Assembly (NCBI RefSeq): GCF_009765875.1
Contig: NZ_LMUP01000006.1
Location: 323,407 to 365,388 of the forward strand
Reading direction: 5' to 3'
DNA from: Pedobacter sp. L105
GTDB lineage: Bacteria; Bacteroidota; Bacteroidia; Sphingobacteriales; Sphingobacteriaceae
Length of the DNA stretch: 41,982 bases
Each line of letters begins with the position of its first letter. Positions within the stretch are counted from its first letter, which is position 1. Shown piece by piece: positions 16,193 through 24,166 of the stretch. Made by a program: the position numbers and the translations under genes. A model generated the notes under the pieces. That model saw only the letters and a list, made by a program, of their open reading frames with translations, did no database searches and was not told the DNA's origin.

Positions 16193-17245
16193 ATGAAGAA
16201 GATTTTAATTACAGGAGGTGCGGGGTTTATTGGTTCTCACGTAGTGCGTAGGTTCGTTAATAAATATCCCGACTATGAAATCGTAAACCTGGATAAATTA
16301 ACTTATGCCGGCAATCTGGCTAATTTAACTGATATTGAAGCTAAGCCAAATTATAGGTTTGTTAAAGCTGATATTACAGATGCGGCAGAAATCAATAGCC
16401 TGTTCGAAAAAGAAAATTTTGATGCAGTAGTCCATCTTGCCGCAGAATCACATGTTGACCGTTCTATTATTGATCCGTCGGCATTTGTGATGACCAATGT
16501 AATCGGTACTGTAAACCTGCTTAATGCAGCGCGCGAATACTGGAAAGGTGATTACAACACAAAAAGGTTTTATCATGTTTCTACGGATGAAGTTTATGGC
16601 GCACTAGGTGATACCGGTATGTTCACAGAAAGTACCGCTTATGATCCGCATAGTCCATATTCGGCATCTAAAGCTTCTTCAGATCACTTTGTAAGAGCTT
16701 ATCATGATACTTATGGCTTAGATGTAGTGATCTCTAATTGTTCTAACAATTATGGATCACATCATTTTCCTGAGAAACTGATCCCGCTGGCTATCAACAA
16801 TATCAAGAATAATCTTCCGGTGCCAGTTTATGGTAAAGGAGAGAATATTCGCGACTGGTTATGGGTAGAGGATCACGCCCGTGCAATTGATGTGATTTTC
16901 CATGAAGCAAAAACTGGCGAGACTTATAATATCGGTGGCCATAATGAATGGAAAAATATTGATCTGATCAACCTGTTGTGTAAGATCATGGATAAAAAAC
17001 TGGGACGTACAGCAGGTGAATCGGCTAAACTGATCACTTATGTAACAGACCGTGCCGGACATGATCTGCGTTATGCAATAGATTCTACTAAACTACAGGA
17101 AAAACTGAACTGGGTGCCTAGCTTACAATTTGAAGAAGGGCTGGAGAAAACAGTAGAATGGTATCTGGAAAATGAAGAATGGCTGACTAACGTTACTTCA
17201 GGGAACTATCAGAAATACTACGAGACTCAGTATAGCGCAAGATAG
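16193..17245 (+). CDS. rfbB: dTDP-glucose 4,6-dehydratase
   Basis: Converts dTDP-glucose to dTDP-4-keto-6-deoxyglucose, precursor of rhamnose and other 6-deoxysugars. 350 residues, extended SDR: ITGGAGFIGSHVVRRF (6-21), HLAAESHVDRSI characteristic of RmlB, catalytic T131, D132, E133 in HVSTDEVYG and Y156/K160 in SPYSASKASSDH, then SNCSNNYGSHHFPEKLIPL. The partner genes rfbA, rfbC and rfbD are not in the window, so either they lie elsewhere or the 4-keto sugar feeds another branch. Last gene of the operon, followed by the two large hairpins. Confidence 0.96.
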   Translation: MKKILITGGAGFIGSHVVRRFVNKYPDYEIVNLDKLTYAGNLANLTDIEAKPNYRFVKADITDAAEINSLFEKENFDAVVHLAAESHVDRSIIDPSAFVMTNVIGTVNLLNAAREYWKGDYNTKRFYHVSTDEVYGALGDTGMFTESTAYDPHSPYSASKASSDHFVRAYHDTYGLDVVISNCSNNYGSHHFPEKLIPLAINNIKNNLPVPVYGKGENIRDWLWVEDHARAIDVIFHEAKTGETYNIGGHNEWKNIDLINLLCKIMDKKLGRTAGESAKLITYVTDRAGHDLRYAIDSTKLQEKLNWVPSLQFEEGLEKTVEWYLENEEWLTNVTSGNYQKYYETQYSAR

Positions 17246-17291
17246 ATCGTCTTGCCTGGTGCTCGCTTAAGAGTGCTTTCTGGCTTCGCTT

Positions 17292-17371
17292 AAAAAGGGA
17301 CCCCCCTGTTTCAAGACTGCCTAGCGCTGAAACGCGCTAGAAGGCCTTGAAACAGGGGGGGGCCTTTTTTT
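17292..17371. terminator. Large bidirectional terminator hairpin 1 with palindromic core
   Basis: Outer stem 17292-17315 pairs with 17346-17369: a CCCCCCTGTTTCAAG arm against its complement, with two mismatches and an A-run/T-run at the ends. Its loop holds a second dyad, CTAGCGC/GCGCTAG (17321-17327 with 17334-17340), in a 27-nt core at 17319-17345. T-run 17365-17371 serves the rfbB operon; the A-run on the other side would serve minus-strand transcripts. Confidence 0.85.
17309..17352 (+). repeat. 44-bp palindromic repeat, copy A
   Basis: The segment 17309-17352 recurs in inverted orientation at 17440-17483 with about 40 of 44 positions identical. The central 27 bp are identical. See the findings. 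Confidence 0.85.
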
Positions 17372-17421
17372 AAGATGATCCTGTAGCGAGGTGGCATAGA
17401 AGATCCCTTAGAATAATCTAT

Positions 17422-17501
17422 AAAAAAACGGGTATGGTATTTCGATGCCTTCTAGCGCGTTTCAGCGCTAGGCAGCATTGAAATACCATATCCGTTTTTT
17501 T
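17422..17501. terminator. Large bidirectional terminator hairpin 2 with the same core inverted
   Basis: A 22-bp outer stem (17422-17443 with 17480-17501; one G-T pair) begins with seven A and ends with seven T. The loop contains 17447-17473, the exact reverse complement of the 27-nt core of hairpin 1. It faces the end of the minus-strand ABC permease gene and can terminate it. Confidence 0.85.
17440..17483 (-). repeat. 44-bp palindromic repeat, copy B (inverted)
   Basis: Reverse-complement partner of 17309-17352. Differences fall only in the flanks of the 27-bp core, whereas the outer stem bases beyond TTTC/GAAA are entirely different in the two hairpins yet still self-complementary. Confidence 0.85.
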
Positions 17502-17559
17502 AAAATATGACGATCTCCGAGAATAATCCACTTAGGCGTATCTTAGAAATAGAAATCCA

Positions 17560-18792
17560 CTATTCGTAACGTAATGCTTCCACAGGATCTAACTTAGACG
17601 CTTTCCTTGCCGGGTAATATCCGGATAGGATACCAACCAATACACATAAGGCAAAACCCCCAAAGATGAAAAGCCAGGGAATAATGAATGATCCACCCAT
17701 AGCTAATGAAATGGCATTTCCAAGCAGGATACCGAATAAGATCCCCATGGCTCCTCCCATCAGGCAGATTACTACGGCTTCTATCAGAAACTGCTTCCGG
17801 ATCACTGAAGGATTAGCCCCAATTGCCTTTCTGATACCTATTTCCCGTGTTCTTTCCGTTACCGATACGAGCATGATATTCATTAACCCTATGGAGGCTC
17901 CGATCAGGGTAATTACACCAATAGCTACGCCTCCAATAGCGATATATTTCAGGTTTTCAAAAAGGGTTTGTGCTACGGCGTCACTTTTAGTGATCTCAAA
18001 ATTATTGGGCTCAGTGATCTTGATCTTACGTACATTTCTAAATTCGGCAGTTGCCTCTCCAATTACATTATCCATCTGATCATTATTTGCTACGGTGATG
18101 GTGAGGGTATAGGAGGGGTTAGCATTGGAATTGATCACTTTAGCCTTATGCAAGGGAATAAATACGGCACGGTCTGTATTGTTCCCCAGGCTTGATCCTT
18201 TACTGCCGAGTACGCCAATAACTTTTAGCCGGCTGCTGCCTACGGTGATGATCTTATCTGTAGGGGATTCATGCTTAAACAGGGAATTACTAAGTTCGTT
18301 TCCTATGATACAAACATCTGTGCCCTGTTCGGCTTCCGCCTTGCTGAAATTTCTTCCAAGGGTCAGGTCGAGTCCCTGGGCTTTTAAACCATTCTCATCA
18401 ATTCCCTGTACAACGATATTAGGGTTTGTTTTCTCTTTATTATATTTAGCTGTTGATGCCCTGGAGGCAATTACGCTAATGGTGACATCGGCAGGAACGG
18501 CCAGTCTGTTTTTAAAAGCTACAGCATCTTCATAGCGGATAGATTTAAACGGCTTTGCATCCTGTCCGGGGCCGCCAATACGAATACCTGTTCCCCGGTT
18601 CCTGATCGTAAATGAATTGGCCCCCATATTTGAAAAGGCTTCTGTCATACTTTTCTTTACTGCATCGAGCGTGGTTAAAATGCCGACCAGTGCTGATAAA
18701 CCAATGGCAATAATCAAAGCGGTAAGCATTGTACGCAAGCGGTTACTTTTTATCGCCTGCAGTGCAAGTCTTATATTTTCTGTGTAGGTCAT
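17560..18792 (-). CDS. ABC transporter permease, MacB/FtsX type
   Basis: 410-residue inner-membrane protein. Layout: a transmembrane helix at about 21-45 (LRTMLTALIIAIGLSALVGI), a large extracytoplasmic MacB-type periplasmic core domain (about 50-275), then an FtsX domain with three helices (GVAIGVITLIGASIGLMNIM, the AVVICLMGGAMGILFGILLG region, and the WLFIFGGFALCVLVGILSGY region) and the hallmark VTERTREIGIRKAIGA loop and YPARKASKLDPVEALRYE tail. These permeases work as mechanotransmission exporters with a MacB-like ATPase, which is not next to it here. Substrate unknown. It lies downstream of the Fe-S carrier gene, separated by a terminator. Confidence 0.92.
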   Translation of the reverse strand: MTYTENIRLALQAIKSNRLRTMLTALIIAIGLSALVGILTTLDAVKKSMTEAFSNMGANSFTIRNRGTGIRIGGPGQDAKPFKSIRYEDAVAFKNRLAVPADVTISVIASRASTAKYNKEKTNPNIVVQGIDENGLKAQGLDLTLGRNFSKAEAEQGTDVCIIGNELSNSLFKHESPTDKIITVGSSRLKVIGVLGSKGSSLGNNTDRAVFIPLHKAKVINSNANPSYTLTITVANNDQMDNVIGEATAEFRNVRKIKITEPNNFEITKSDAVAQTLFENLKYIAIGGVAIGVITLIGASIGLMNIMLVSVTERTREIGIRKAIGANPSVIRKQFLIEAVVICLMGGAMGILFGILLGNAISLAMGGSFIIPWLFIFGGFALCVLVGILSGYYPARKASKLDPVEALRYE

Positions 18793-18807
18793 TGATCAGG
18801 TTAATTT

Positions 18808-18847
18808 AGCGGGGAACTAAAAAGTCCCGCTGTTAGGACAACGGGAC
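18808..18847 (-). terminator. Terminator of the Fe-S carrier gene with competing hairpin
   Basis: On the minus strand GTCCCG (18842-18847) pairs with CGGGAC (18824-18829) over a 12-nt loop and is followed by five U (18819-18823). An alternative 6-bp hairpin pairs 18826-18831 with 18808-18813 and shares four bases with the terminator, so the two cannot form together. Confidence 0.65.
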
Positions 18848-18879
18848 CTGTAAAATGTTACACGGAAATGGAAAAAAGC

Positions 18880-19230
18880 TTAGACTGAAAAACTTGTTCC
18901 GCATCCGCAGGTACTTTCTGCATTAGGATTACTAAAAGTAAAACCTCTTGAGTTTAAGCCATCCTGCCAGTCTACCTGCATACCTATCAGGTACATCTGG
19001 TGTGCTTTATTCATAAAAATCTTCATTCCATCGATGATAAACTCCTGGTCGCCTTCTTTCTTCTGGTCAAAACCCAGCAAATAGCTCATTCCTGAACATC
19101 CGCCGCCATCAACACCAACACGCAAACCAAAGTCATCCGCAATTTCCTGCTGATCTTTTAATTTTATAAGTTCTTTTACAGCAGTTTCAGTAAAAGAAAC
19201 TGGTGCAAACGCTGTCTCAACTGTACTCAT
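18880..19230 (-). CDS. A-type iron-sulfur carrier protein (IscA/ErpA/SufA family)
   Basis: 116-residue cytosolic protein that binds and passes on Fe-S clusters to apo-enzymes. The three conserved cysteines are C45 (GGGCSGMSY), C108 and C110 (STCGCGTSFSV). The core strand pattern LRVGVDGGGCSG and GFTFSNPNAESTCGCG is typical. ErpA, IscA and SufA cannot be told apart without the context of an isc or suf operon, which is absent here. IspH, an Fe-S enzyme, is in the same window, though not adjacent. Confidence 0.93.
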   Translation of the reverse strand: MSTVETAFAPVSFTETAVKELIKLKDQQEIADDFGLRVGVDGGGCSGMSYLLGFDQKKEGDQEFIIDGMKIFMNKAHQMYLIGMQVDWQDGLNSRGFTFSNPNAESTCGCGTSFSV

Positions 19231-19252
19231 GATATTTCTGATAAGGTTTAAA

Positions 19253-19260
19253 CAAAGATA
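19253..19260 (-). promoter_or_regulatory. -7 promoter element of the Fe-S carrier gene
   Basis: The minus strand reads TATCTTTG, an exact TAnnTTTG match, 22 bp before the ATG at 19230. Confidence 0.55.
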
Positions 19261-19374
19261 ATAACAATTGGTTTAAGCTGTATGGGATCAAAATATACAA
19301 ATAGTCAATTTGAGGTCAAGATTAAATTTATTCATAATAAAAATACATTTTTGTGAGCAATTAACATTTATAAA

Positions 19375-19905
19375 ATGAATCTACAATACTTCGTTGAACA
19401 AGTTCTTATTCTGGCAGCCGGTGGTTTGATAGCCTTATTGGTTGGCTGGTCTTTTATAAAAAGTGATATCCAAAAATATCTGCGACCGGACGCTGTAGCA
19501 CCGGTAAAAGACGAAAATGATCAATTGCTGCAACTTCGCTTGCAGGCGCACGAAAGACTGATCATTTTTACCGAGCGGCTTAATCCTTCCAATCTTTTTA
19601 TCCGGTTAAACCAGCAGGGCTTTTCTGCAAGAGAACTGCAATCGGTCATTTTACACGAAATAAGATCAGAGTACCAGCACAATGTAAGTCAGCAGCTCTA
19701 TATTAATTCTGCAAGCTGGAATATATTGCTTAAATTAAAAGAAGATACTATTGCCCTGATCAATAATGCAATGGCCGCGCTGCCTCAGGATGCATCGGGT
19801 ACAGATCTGAGCAAAAAAGTACTGGAACATTTAGCTGAAATACAGGAAAGTCCTTATGCGTTGATGCTCGAAATGCTGAAACAGGATATTCACCATTTAT
19901 TTTAA
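19375..19905 (+). CDS. Conserved hypothetical protein with N-terminal membrane anchor
   Basis: 176 residues. A single hydrophobic helix (about 8-28, [19 protein letters not shown]) is followed by a charged linker and a helical soluble domain (about 48-176) with the string [26 protein letters not shown] and a [29 protein letters not shown] segment. It looks like a membrane-tethered cytosolic domain. The gene ends one base before the methylmalonyl-CoA mutase gene, so the pair is surely co-transcribed. I do not recognise a function; a role linked to the mutase or to the inner membrane is inference. Confidence 0.8.
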   Translation: MNLQYFVEQVLILAAGGLIALLVGWSFIKSDIQKYLRPDAVAPVKDENDQLLQLRLQAHERLIIFTERLNPSNLFIRLNQQGFSARELQSVILHEIRSEYQHNVSQQLYINSASWNILLKLKEDTIALINNAMAALPQDASGTDLSKKVLEHLAEIQESPYALMLEMLKQDIHHLF

Positions 19906-19906
19906 C

Positions 19907-21454
19907 ATGGAAGATAAAAAAAATGTCACCAGCTCCGGTATAGAGGTAAAAGCCCTTTATACCACAGCGCCGCCGATGACTGAGAAACCTGGTGAATTTC
20001 CCTATACCAGGGGTATTCAGAAAGATATGTACCGTGGCCGTTTGTGGACTATGCGTCAATACGCGGGCTTCAGCACAGCTGAAGAATCCAATAAGCGGTA
20101 TCATTACCTGCTGCAGCAGGGAACAACAGGGCTGTCTGTAGCCTTTGATCTTCCTACGCAAATAGGCTACGACTCAGATCATGAAATGTCTGAAGGGGAA
20201 GTCGGTAAAGTAGGTGTAGCTATCGACTCGTTGCAGGACATGGAAATACTTTTTGATGGAATTGAGCTGGAGAAGATCACCACATCGATGACCATCAACG
20301 CCACTGCTGCCATTCTGCTGGCGATGTACATTGCACTTGCAAAAAAGCAGGGAGCTGATATCAGACAGATATCAGGTACCATACAGAATGATATTTTGAA
20401 AGAATATGCGGCAAGAGGTACCTATATCTATCCGCCAAAACCATCTATGCGGATCATTACCGATATTTTTGAATACTGCAGCAATGAAGTTCCCAAATGG
20501 AATACGATTTCCATTTCCGGTTATCATATCAGAGAGGCTGGTTCTACCGCAGTGCAGGAGTTGGCATTCACACTGGCCAATGGTAAAGCTTATTTAAATG
20601 CTGCGCTGGAAAAAGGTCTGGATATCAATATTTTTGCACGCCGGCTTTCTTTTTTCTTCAATTGCCATAATAATTTTTTTGAGGAGATCGCGAAATTCCG
20701 TGCCGCAAGAAGAATGTGGGCAAATATTACAAAATCGCTGGGGGCCACTGATGAGAAAGCGCAGATGCTGCGGTTCCATACACAAACGGGCGGCTCTACG
20801 CTTACTGCGCAGCAGCCGATGAACAATATCATACGCGTAACCAATCAGGCTATGGCGGCGGTGCTTGGTGGCACGCAGTCGCTGCATACCAATGGTTATG
20901 ATGAGGCATTGTCGTTACCAACAGAAGCTGCTGCAAAAATTGCCCTGCGCACGCAGCAGGTGATCGCTTTTGAGAGTGGTGTAACCGATACTGTTGATCC
21001 ATTGGCCGGTTCCTTTTTTGTAGAGAATTTAACCAATGAAATTGAAGCTGCGGCCCAATTGTACATCGATAAAATTGATGCCATGGGAGGGTCGGTAAAT
21101 GCAATTGAAAATGGATATATCCAAAATGAAATTGCTGCCTCGGCTTATCAGTATCAACTGGAAGTAGAAGGGGTTGGCAAAATAATTGTAGGTGTAAATA
21201 AATTTGCCCAGAAAGAGGAAGGAATTACCGATACGCTGACTATTGATGAATCGGTCAGAAATATACAAACTGAGAAGATAAAACGATTGAGGATAACCAG
21301 AAGCACACCTGAAGTGAGTTCAGCGCTGTTTGATTTGAGAAATGCAGCAAAATCAACAGAAAATTTAATGCCATTTATTTTGACTGCTGTGGAAGCCTAT
21401 GCAACACTGGGAGAAATTGCAGATGTACTGCGGGAAGTTTTTGGAGAGTACTAA
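19907..21454 (+). CDS. Methylmalonyl-CoA mutase, catalytic (large) subunit without B12 domain
   Basis: Rearranges methylmalonyl-CoA and succinyl-CoA with adenosylcobalamin. 515 residues cover only the substrate-binding TIM barrel. Key residues match methylmalonyl-CoA rather than isobutyryl-CoA mutases: Y42 in [17 protein letters not shown] (Y89 of the Propionibacterium enzyme), Q160 and R170 in [14 protein letters not shown] (Q197 and R207), and H207 in [10 protein letters not shown] (H244). [14 protein letters not shown] is typical. The usual C-terminal cobalamin domain with DxHxxG is absent, so a separate small B12 subunit must be encoded elsewhere, or this is the non-catalytic beta-like partner; the intact active site argues against the latter. 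Starts 1 bp after the preceding gene. Confidence 0.9.
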   Translation: MEDKKNVTSSGIEVKALYTTAPPMTEKPGEFPYTRGIQKDMYRGRLWTMRQYAGFSTAEESNKRYHYLLQQGTTGLSVAFDLPTQIGYDSDHEMSEGEVGKVGVAIDSLQDMEILFDGIELEKITTSMTINATAAILLAMYIALAKKQGADIRQISGTIQNDILKEYAARGTYIYPPKPSMRIITDIFEYCSNEVPKWNTISISGYHIREAGSTAVQELAFTLANGKAYLNAALEKGLDINIFARRLSFFFNCHNNFFEEIAKFRAARRMWANITKSLGATDEKAQMLRFHTQTGGSTLTAQQPMNNIIRVTNQAMAAVLGGTQSLHTNGYDEALSLPTEAAAKIALRTQQVIAFESGVTDTVDPLAGSFFVENLTNEIEAAAQLYIDKIDAMGGSVNAIENGYIQNEIAASAYQYQLEVEGVGKIIVGVNKFAQKEEGITDTLTIDESVRNIQTEKIKRLRITRSTPEVSSALFDLRNAAKSTENLMPFILTAVEAYATLGEIADVLREVFGEY

Positions 21455-21472
21455 TTTAGGGTTAATAAATAG

Positions 21473-21481
21473 TTATCCACA
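21473..21481 (+). promoter_or_regulatory. DnaA box upstream of dnaA
   Basis: TTATCCACA is a perfect match to the DnaA box consensus TTATNCACA. A weaker inverted candidate (minus-strand TTATCAACA) lies at 21557-21565, in an AT-rich stretch. This fits autoregulation of dnaA and possibly a nearby origin, but two boxes are too few to call oriC. Confidence 0.7.
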
Positions 21482-21644
21482 CAAAAAATTTAGGTTAAGG
21501 GGGATATGCTACTGCTGACTAAGTACTTACTAAATAAATGAAATTTTAGTTTTTTTTGTTGATAATTTTTTGAATCTTCGATCTCTCGAAAAGCTATTTT
21601 TTTAATGCTGTTTAGGTCATCTAAAATCAACATTTATAGAATCT

Positions 21645-23075
21645 ATGGAAAAAACTAGTACCGAAGTATGGAAAAACTGTCTACAGATTATTAAGGACAA
21701 TATCCCGAGTCAAAGTTTCAAAACTTGGTTCGAACCGATTTCTGCCCTTAAACTGGATGGCAAGGTTTTAACCATACAGGTCCCCAGTTTATTTTTCTAT
21801 GAATGGCTGGAGGAACATTATGTTGGCCTCCTGCGCAAAACAGTTAAAAAGCAATTAGGCGAAGAAGGAAGGCTTGAATATAATATCGTTGTCGACAAAT
21901 CTTCCAATAGCGGTTCTCCTTATACCACAAACATGCCCTCGAACGGGAATGGTGCAGAAGCAAAAATGCAATCTATGCCCATACCTGTTTCTATCAACAA
22001 GGATATAAAAAATCCTTTTATCATTCCGGGACTAAAGAAACTAAATGTAGACCCTCAGCTAAACTCAAATTATACTTTCGAGAACTATATTGAGGGCGAT
22101 TGTAATCGTCTGGCACGTTCGGCAGGTTATGCTGTTGCGGCAAAACCAGGCGGGACTTCATTTAATCCCCTGATGATTTATGGGGGTGTAGGTTTAGGTA
22201 AAACACACCTGGCCCAGGCGATCGGAAATGAGATCAAAAGAACAATGTCCGATAAGCTGGTGATCTATGTATCCTGCGAGAAATTCTGTCAGCAGTTTGT
22301 AGACTCCCTGAAAAATAATACCATTAACGATTTTGTGAATTTCTACCAGGCAATGGATGTGATCATTATGGATGATGTACACAACTTTGCAGGGAAAGAG
22401 AAAACACAGGATATCTTTTTCCATATTTTTAACCACCTGCACCAGTCGGGCAAACAGGTAATTCTTACTTCAGATAAAGCGCCTAAAGACTTAGCAGGTT
22501 TAGAAGAGCGGCTACTAAGCCGGTTTAAATGGGGTCTTTCTGCAGATCTTCAAATCCCGGATCTCGAAACCCGGATCGCTATCCTCAGAAAAAAAATGTA
22601 TGCAGATGGAATTGAACTTCCTCAGGAAGTTGTAGAATATGTAGCTAACAATATTGATAACAACGTAAGGGAACTGGAAGGTGCTATGGTTTCTCTGCTG
22701 GCACAATCAACCTTAAATAAAAAAGACATAGATCTTTCTTTGGCTAAACAGATGTTAAAGAACTTTATTAAAAACACCACCAAGGAAATTTCCATGGAAT
22801 ACATTCAAAAATTAGTCTGTGAGTATTTCGAGGTTCCTGTTGATATGGTAAAATCTCCTACAAGGAAACGTGAAATTGTACAGGCCCGTCAGATTTCGAT
22901 GTACCTTTCCAAGAGCCATACTAAATCCTCCCTCAAAACTATCGGTGCTTTTTTTGGTGGTAGGGACCACTCTACGGTAATCTATGCCTGTCAAACGGTA
23001 GAAGACCTGATCGATACAGATAAGAAGTTTAAGGGATATGTACATGATATACAGAAGAAGCTTAAAATGAGCTAA
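21645..23075 (+). CDS. dnaA: Chromosomal replication initiator protein DnaA
   Basis: Binds DnaA boxes, oligomerises with ATP and opens oriC. 476 residues: domain I (about 1-85, KTWFEPISAL) for DnaB/partner contacts, a linker rich in Ser, Asn and Gly (about 86-140), the AAA+ domain with Walker A GGVGLGKTHLA (180-190), Walker B VIIMDDVHNF (239-248) and the arginine-bearing EERLLSRFKWGL, and the C-terminal DNA-binding domain with the DnaA signature GGRDHSTVIYACQ (438-450). The ATG fits the family start. Monocistronic: DnaA box upstream, terminator downstream. Confidence 0.98.
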   Translation: MEKTSTEVWKNCLQIIKDNIPSQSFKTWFEPISALKLDGKVLTIQVPSLFFYEWLEEHYVGLLRKTVKKQLGEEGRLEYNIVVDKSSNSGSPYTTNMPSNGNGAEAKMQSMPIPVSINKDIKNPFIIPGLKKLNVDPQLNSNYTFENYIEGDCNRLARSAGYAVAAKPGGTSFNPLMIYGGVGLGKTHLAQAIGNEIKRTMSDKLVIYVSCEKFCQQFVDSLKNNTINDFVNFYQAMDVIIMDDVHNFAGKEKTQDIFFHIFNHLHQSGKQVILTSDKAPKDLAGLEERLLSRFKWGLSADLQIPDLETRIAILRKKMYADGIELPQEVVEYVANNIDNNVRELEGAMVSLLAQSTLNKKDIDLSLAKQMLKNFIKNTTKEISMEYIQKLVCEYFEVPVDMVKSPTRKREIVQARQISMYLSKSHTKSSLKTIGAFFGGRDHSTVIYACQTVEDLIDTDKKFKGYVHDIQKKLKMS

Positions 23076-23093
23076 TCTGAATAAAATCTTAAT

Positions 23094-23129
23094 AAAAAGC
23101 CCAGGTCATTTTAGATGTCTGGGCTTTTT
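23094..23129. terminator. Bidirectional terminator between dnaA and the NUDIX gene
   Basis: Perfect 11-bp stem AAAAAGCCCAG (23094-23104) with CTGGGCTTTTT (23119-23129), 14-nt loop. The A/T ends make it usable in both directions, as expected between convergent genes. Confidence 0.9.
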
Positions 23130-23174
23130 AATGCACTGTCTTCCGGGAAACAGACAAATTATTTGTAATCCGGT

Positions 23175-23726
23175 TTATGTGATTGCTTCCAGCTTTAGCA
23201 GTCCATAGAAAAGTGCAGCTGCATGCAGCGCCTGGTCTATCTGGTTATCAGCTAAAAGTTGTTTAACCTCATCAATCGTGTATTCTTCCACATTTAAGAT
23301 CTCATGTTCATCCAGATGCTGGTCCTGAATTTTAACCCCGCCCTTCATCAGGTAAGTGAATGTACGGTTGGTGGAAGTAGCCGGATTTGGATAAAGTGTA
23401 GCGATCAGCTCACAGCTGTCAAACGCATATCCCGTTTCTTCCAGCAGTTCTCTTCTAACGCCGGCTTCGGGGTCTTCTCCCGGTTCAACTACTCCGCCTG
23501 GTACTTCCAGTGAAATAATATCTGCTGCGTGACGGTACTGTCTTACCAGCACCAGTTTATTCTCTTTAGTCAGTGCGATTGCATTTGCCCAGTCAGGGTA
23601 TTCAAGCACATAATAATCGTCCTTTATTGTTCCGTTTTGTAGTTTGCAGGTATCTACGCGTAAAGTTGCCCACTTTTCTTTAACCAGGTATCTGGAAGAA
23701 AGCTTTTGCCATTTGAGGATTTCCAT
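23175..23726 (-). CDS. NUDIX hydrolase, ADP-ribose pyrophosphatase-like
   Basis: 183 residues. The Nudix box GX5EX7REUXEEXGU is complete at G78-Y100 (E84, R92-E93, E96-E97, G99), binding Mg2+ for cleavage of a nucleoside diphosphate linked to another group. The preceding VRQYRHAADIISLEVPGG is the pattern of ADP-sugar pyrophosphatases (NudF/ADPRase type), and TATSTNRTFTYLMKGGV follows as in that group. Substrate is therefore likely ADP-ribose or an ADP-sugar. Last gene of the lemA operon, 29 bp after the preceding gene. Confidence 0.92.
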   Translation of the reverse strand: MEILKWQKLSSRYLVKEKWATLRVDTCKLQNGTIKDDYYVLEYPDWANAIALTKENKLVLVRQYRHAADIISLEVPGGVVEPGEDPEAGVRRELLEETGYAFDSCELIATLYPNPATSTNRTFTYLMKGGVKIQDQHLDEHEILNVEEYTIDEVKQLLADNQIDQALHAAALFYGLLKLEAIT

Positions 23727-23755
23727 TCGTATCTGTTGTATTTCGTATGCTATAG

Positions 23756-24157
23756 CTAATAAAGCCTTAAATGTTGTTTTACCGATTTTTGTCTGCCCAG
23801 GTTGATCATATTGATCACATGGTGTTTTACCTCCAGGATCTGATAGATTGCCTGCAGTTTTTCTGCGAGCGACTTATTTTTATCTGCAGCCTCTGCAGGC
23901 TCAAATTTTAAATAAAGGAGCTGTGAAAAAAGGTCCAGCTTTTCGGGAGAAAAATCTTTTTTAGCCAGAAAGGCGAGGAAATCTTCCAGGCTGCTGGCCA
24001 AAAGATCGGGCAGGAAAATCCCGAATTCCTCTTCCAGCGTATGCTCCAGCTCATTATCTGCTTCTTCCAGCTTGCCTTCCAGCTGTAATCCCATAATTCT
24101 GGCCAGTGCCTGTGCCAGTTTTTGTATCTCTGCGGTTAATAAATCTCTTCTATACAT
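23756..24157 (-). CDS. Conserved hypothetical helical protein in lemA operon
   Basis: 133 residues, all-helical and acidic, without signal or membrane segment. It begins MYRRDLLTAEIQKLAQALARIMGL, an amphipathic helix, and continues with a leucine-rich region that may form TPR-like pairs of helices. It starts 9 bp after the TPM/YgcG gene and precedes the NUDIX gene. I do not recognise a function. Confidence 0.78.
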   Translation of the reverse strand: MYRRDLLTAEIQKLAQALARIMGLQLEGKLEEADNELEHTLEEEFGIFLPDLLASSLEDFLAFLAKKDFSPEKLDLFSQLLYLKFEPAEAADKNKSLAEKLQAIYQILEVKHHVINMINLGRQKSVKQHLRLY

Positions 24158-24166
24158 AATTCCTCC

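Noticed and set aside
17666..18535. Plus-strand frames opposite the ABC permease gene
   Set aside because: Hydrophobic shadows of the permease membrane helices; the permease frame has clear FtsX signatures.
20594..21268. Several open minus-strand frames inside the methylmalonyl-CoA mutase gene
   Set aside because: Shadows of a strongly conserved coding frame; compositions are Cys/His/Trp-rich and match nothing.
21455..21644. Full replication origin upstream of dnaA
   Set aside because: One perfect and one imperfect DnaA box plus AT-rich DNA is compatible with autoregulation alone; I see no box cluster.
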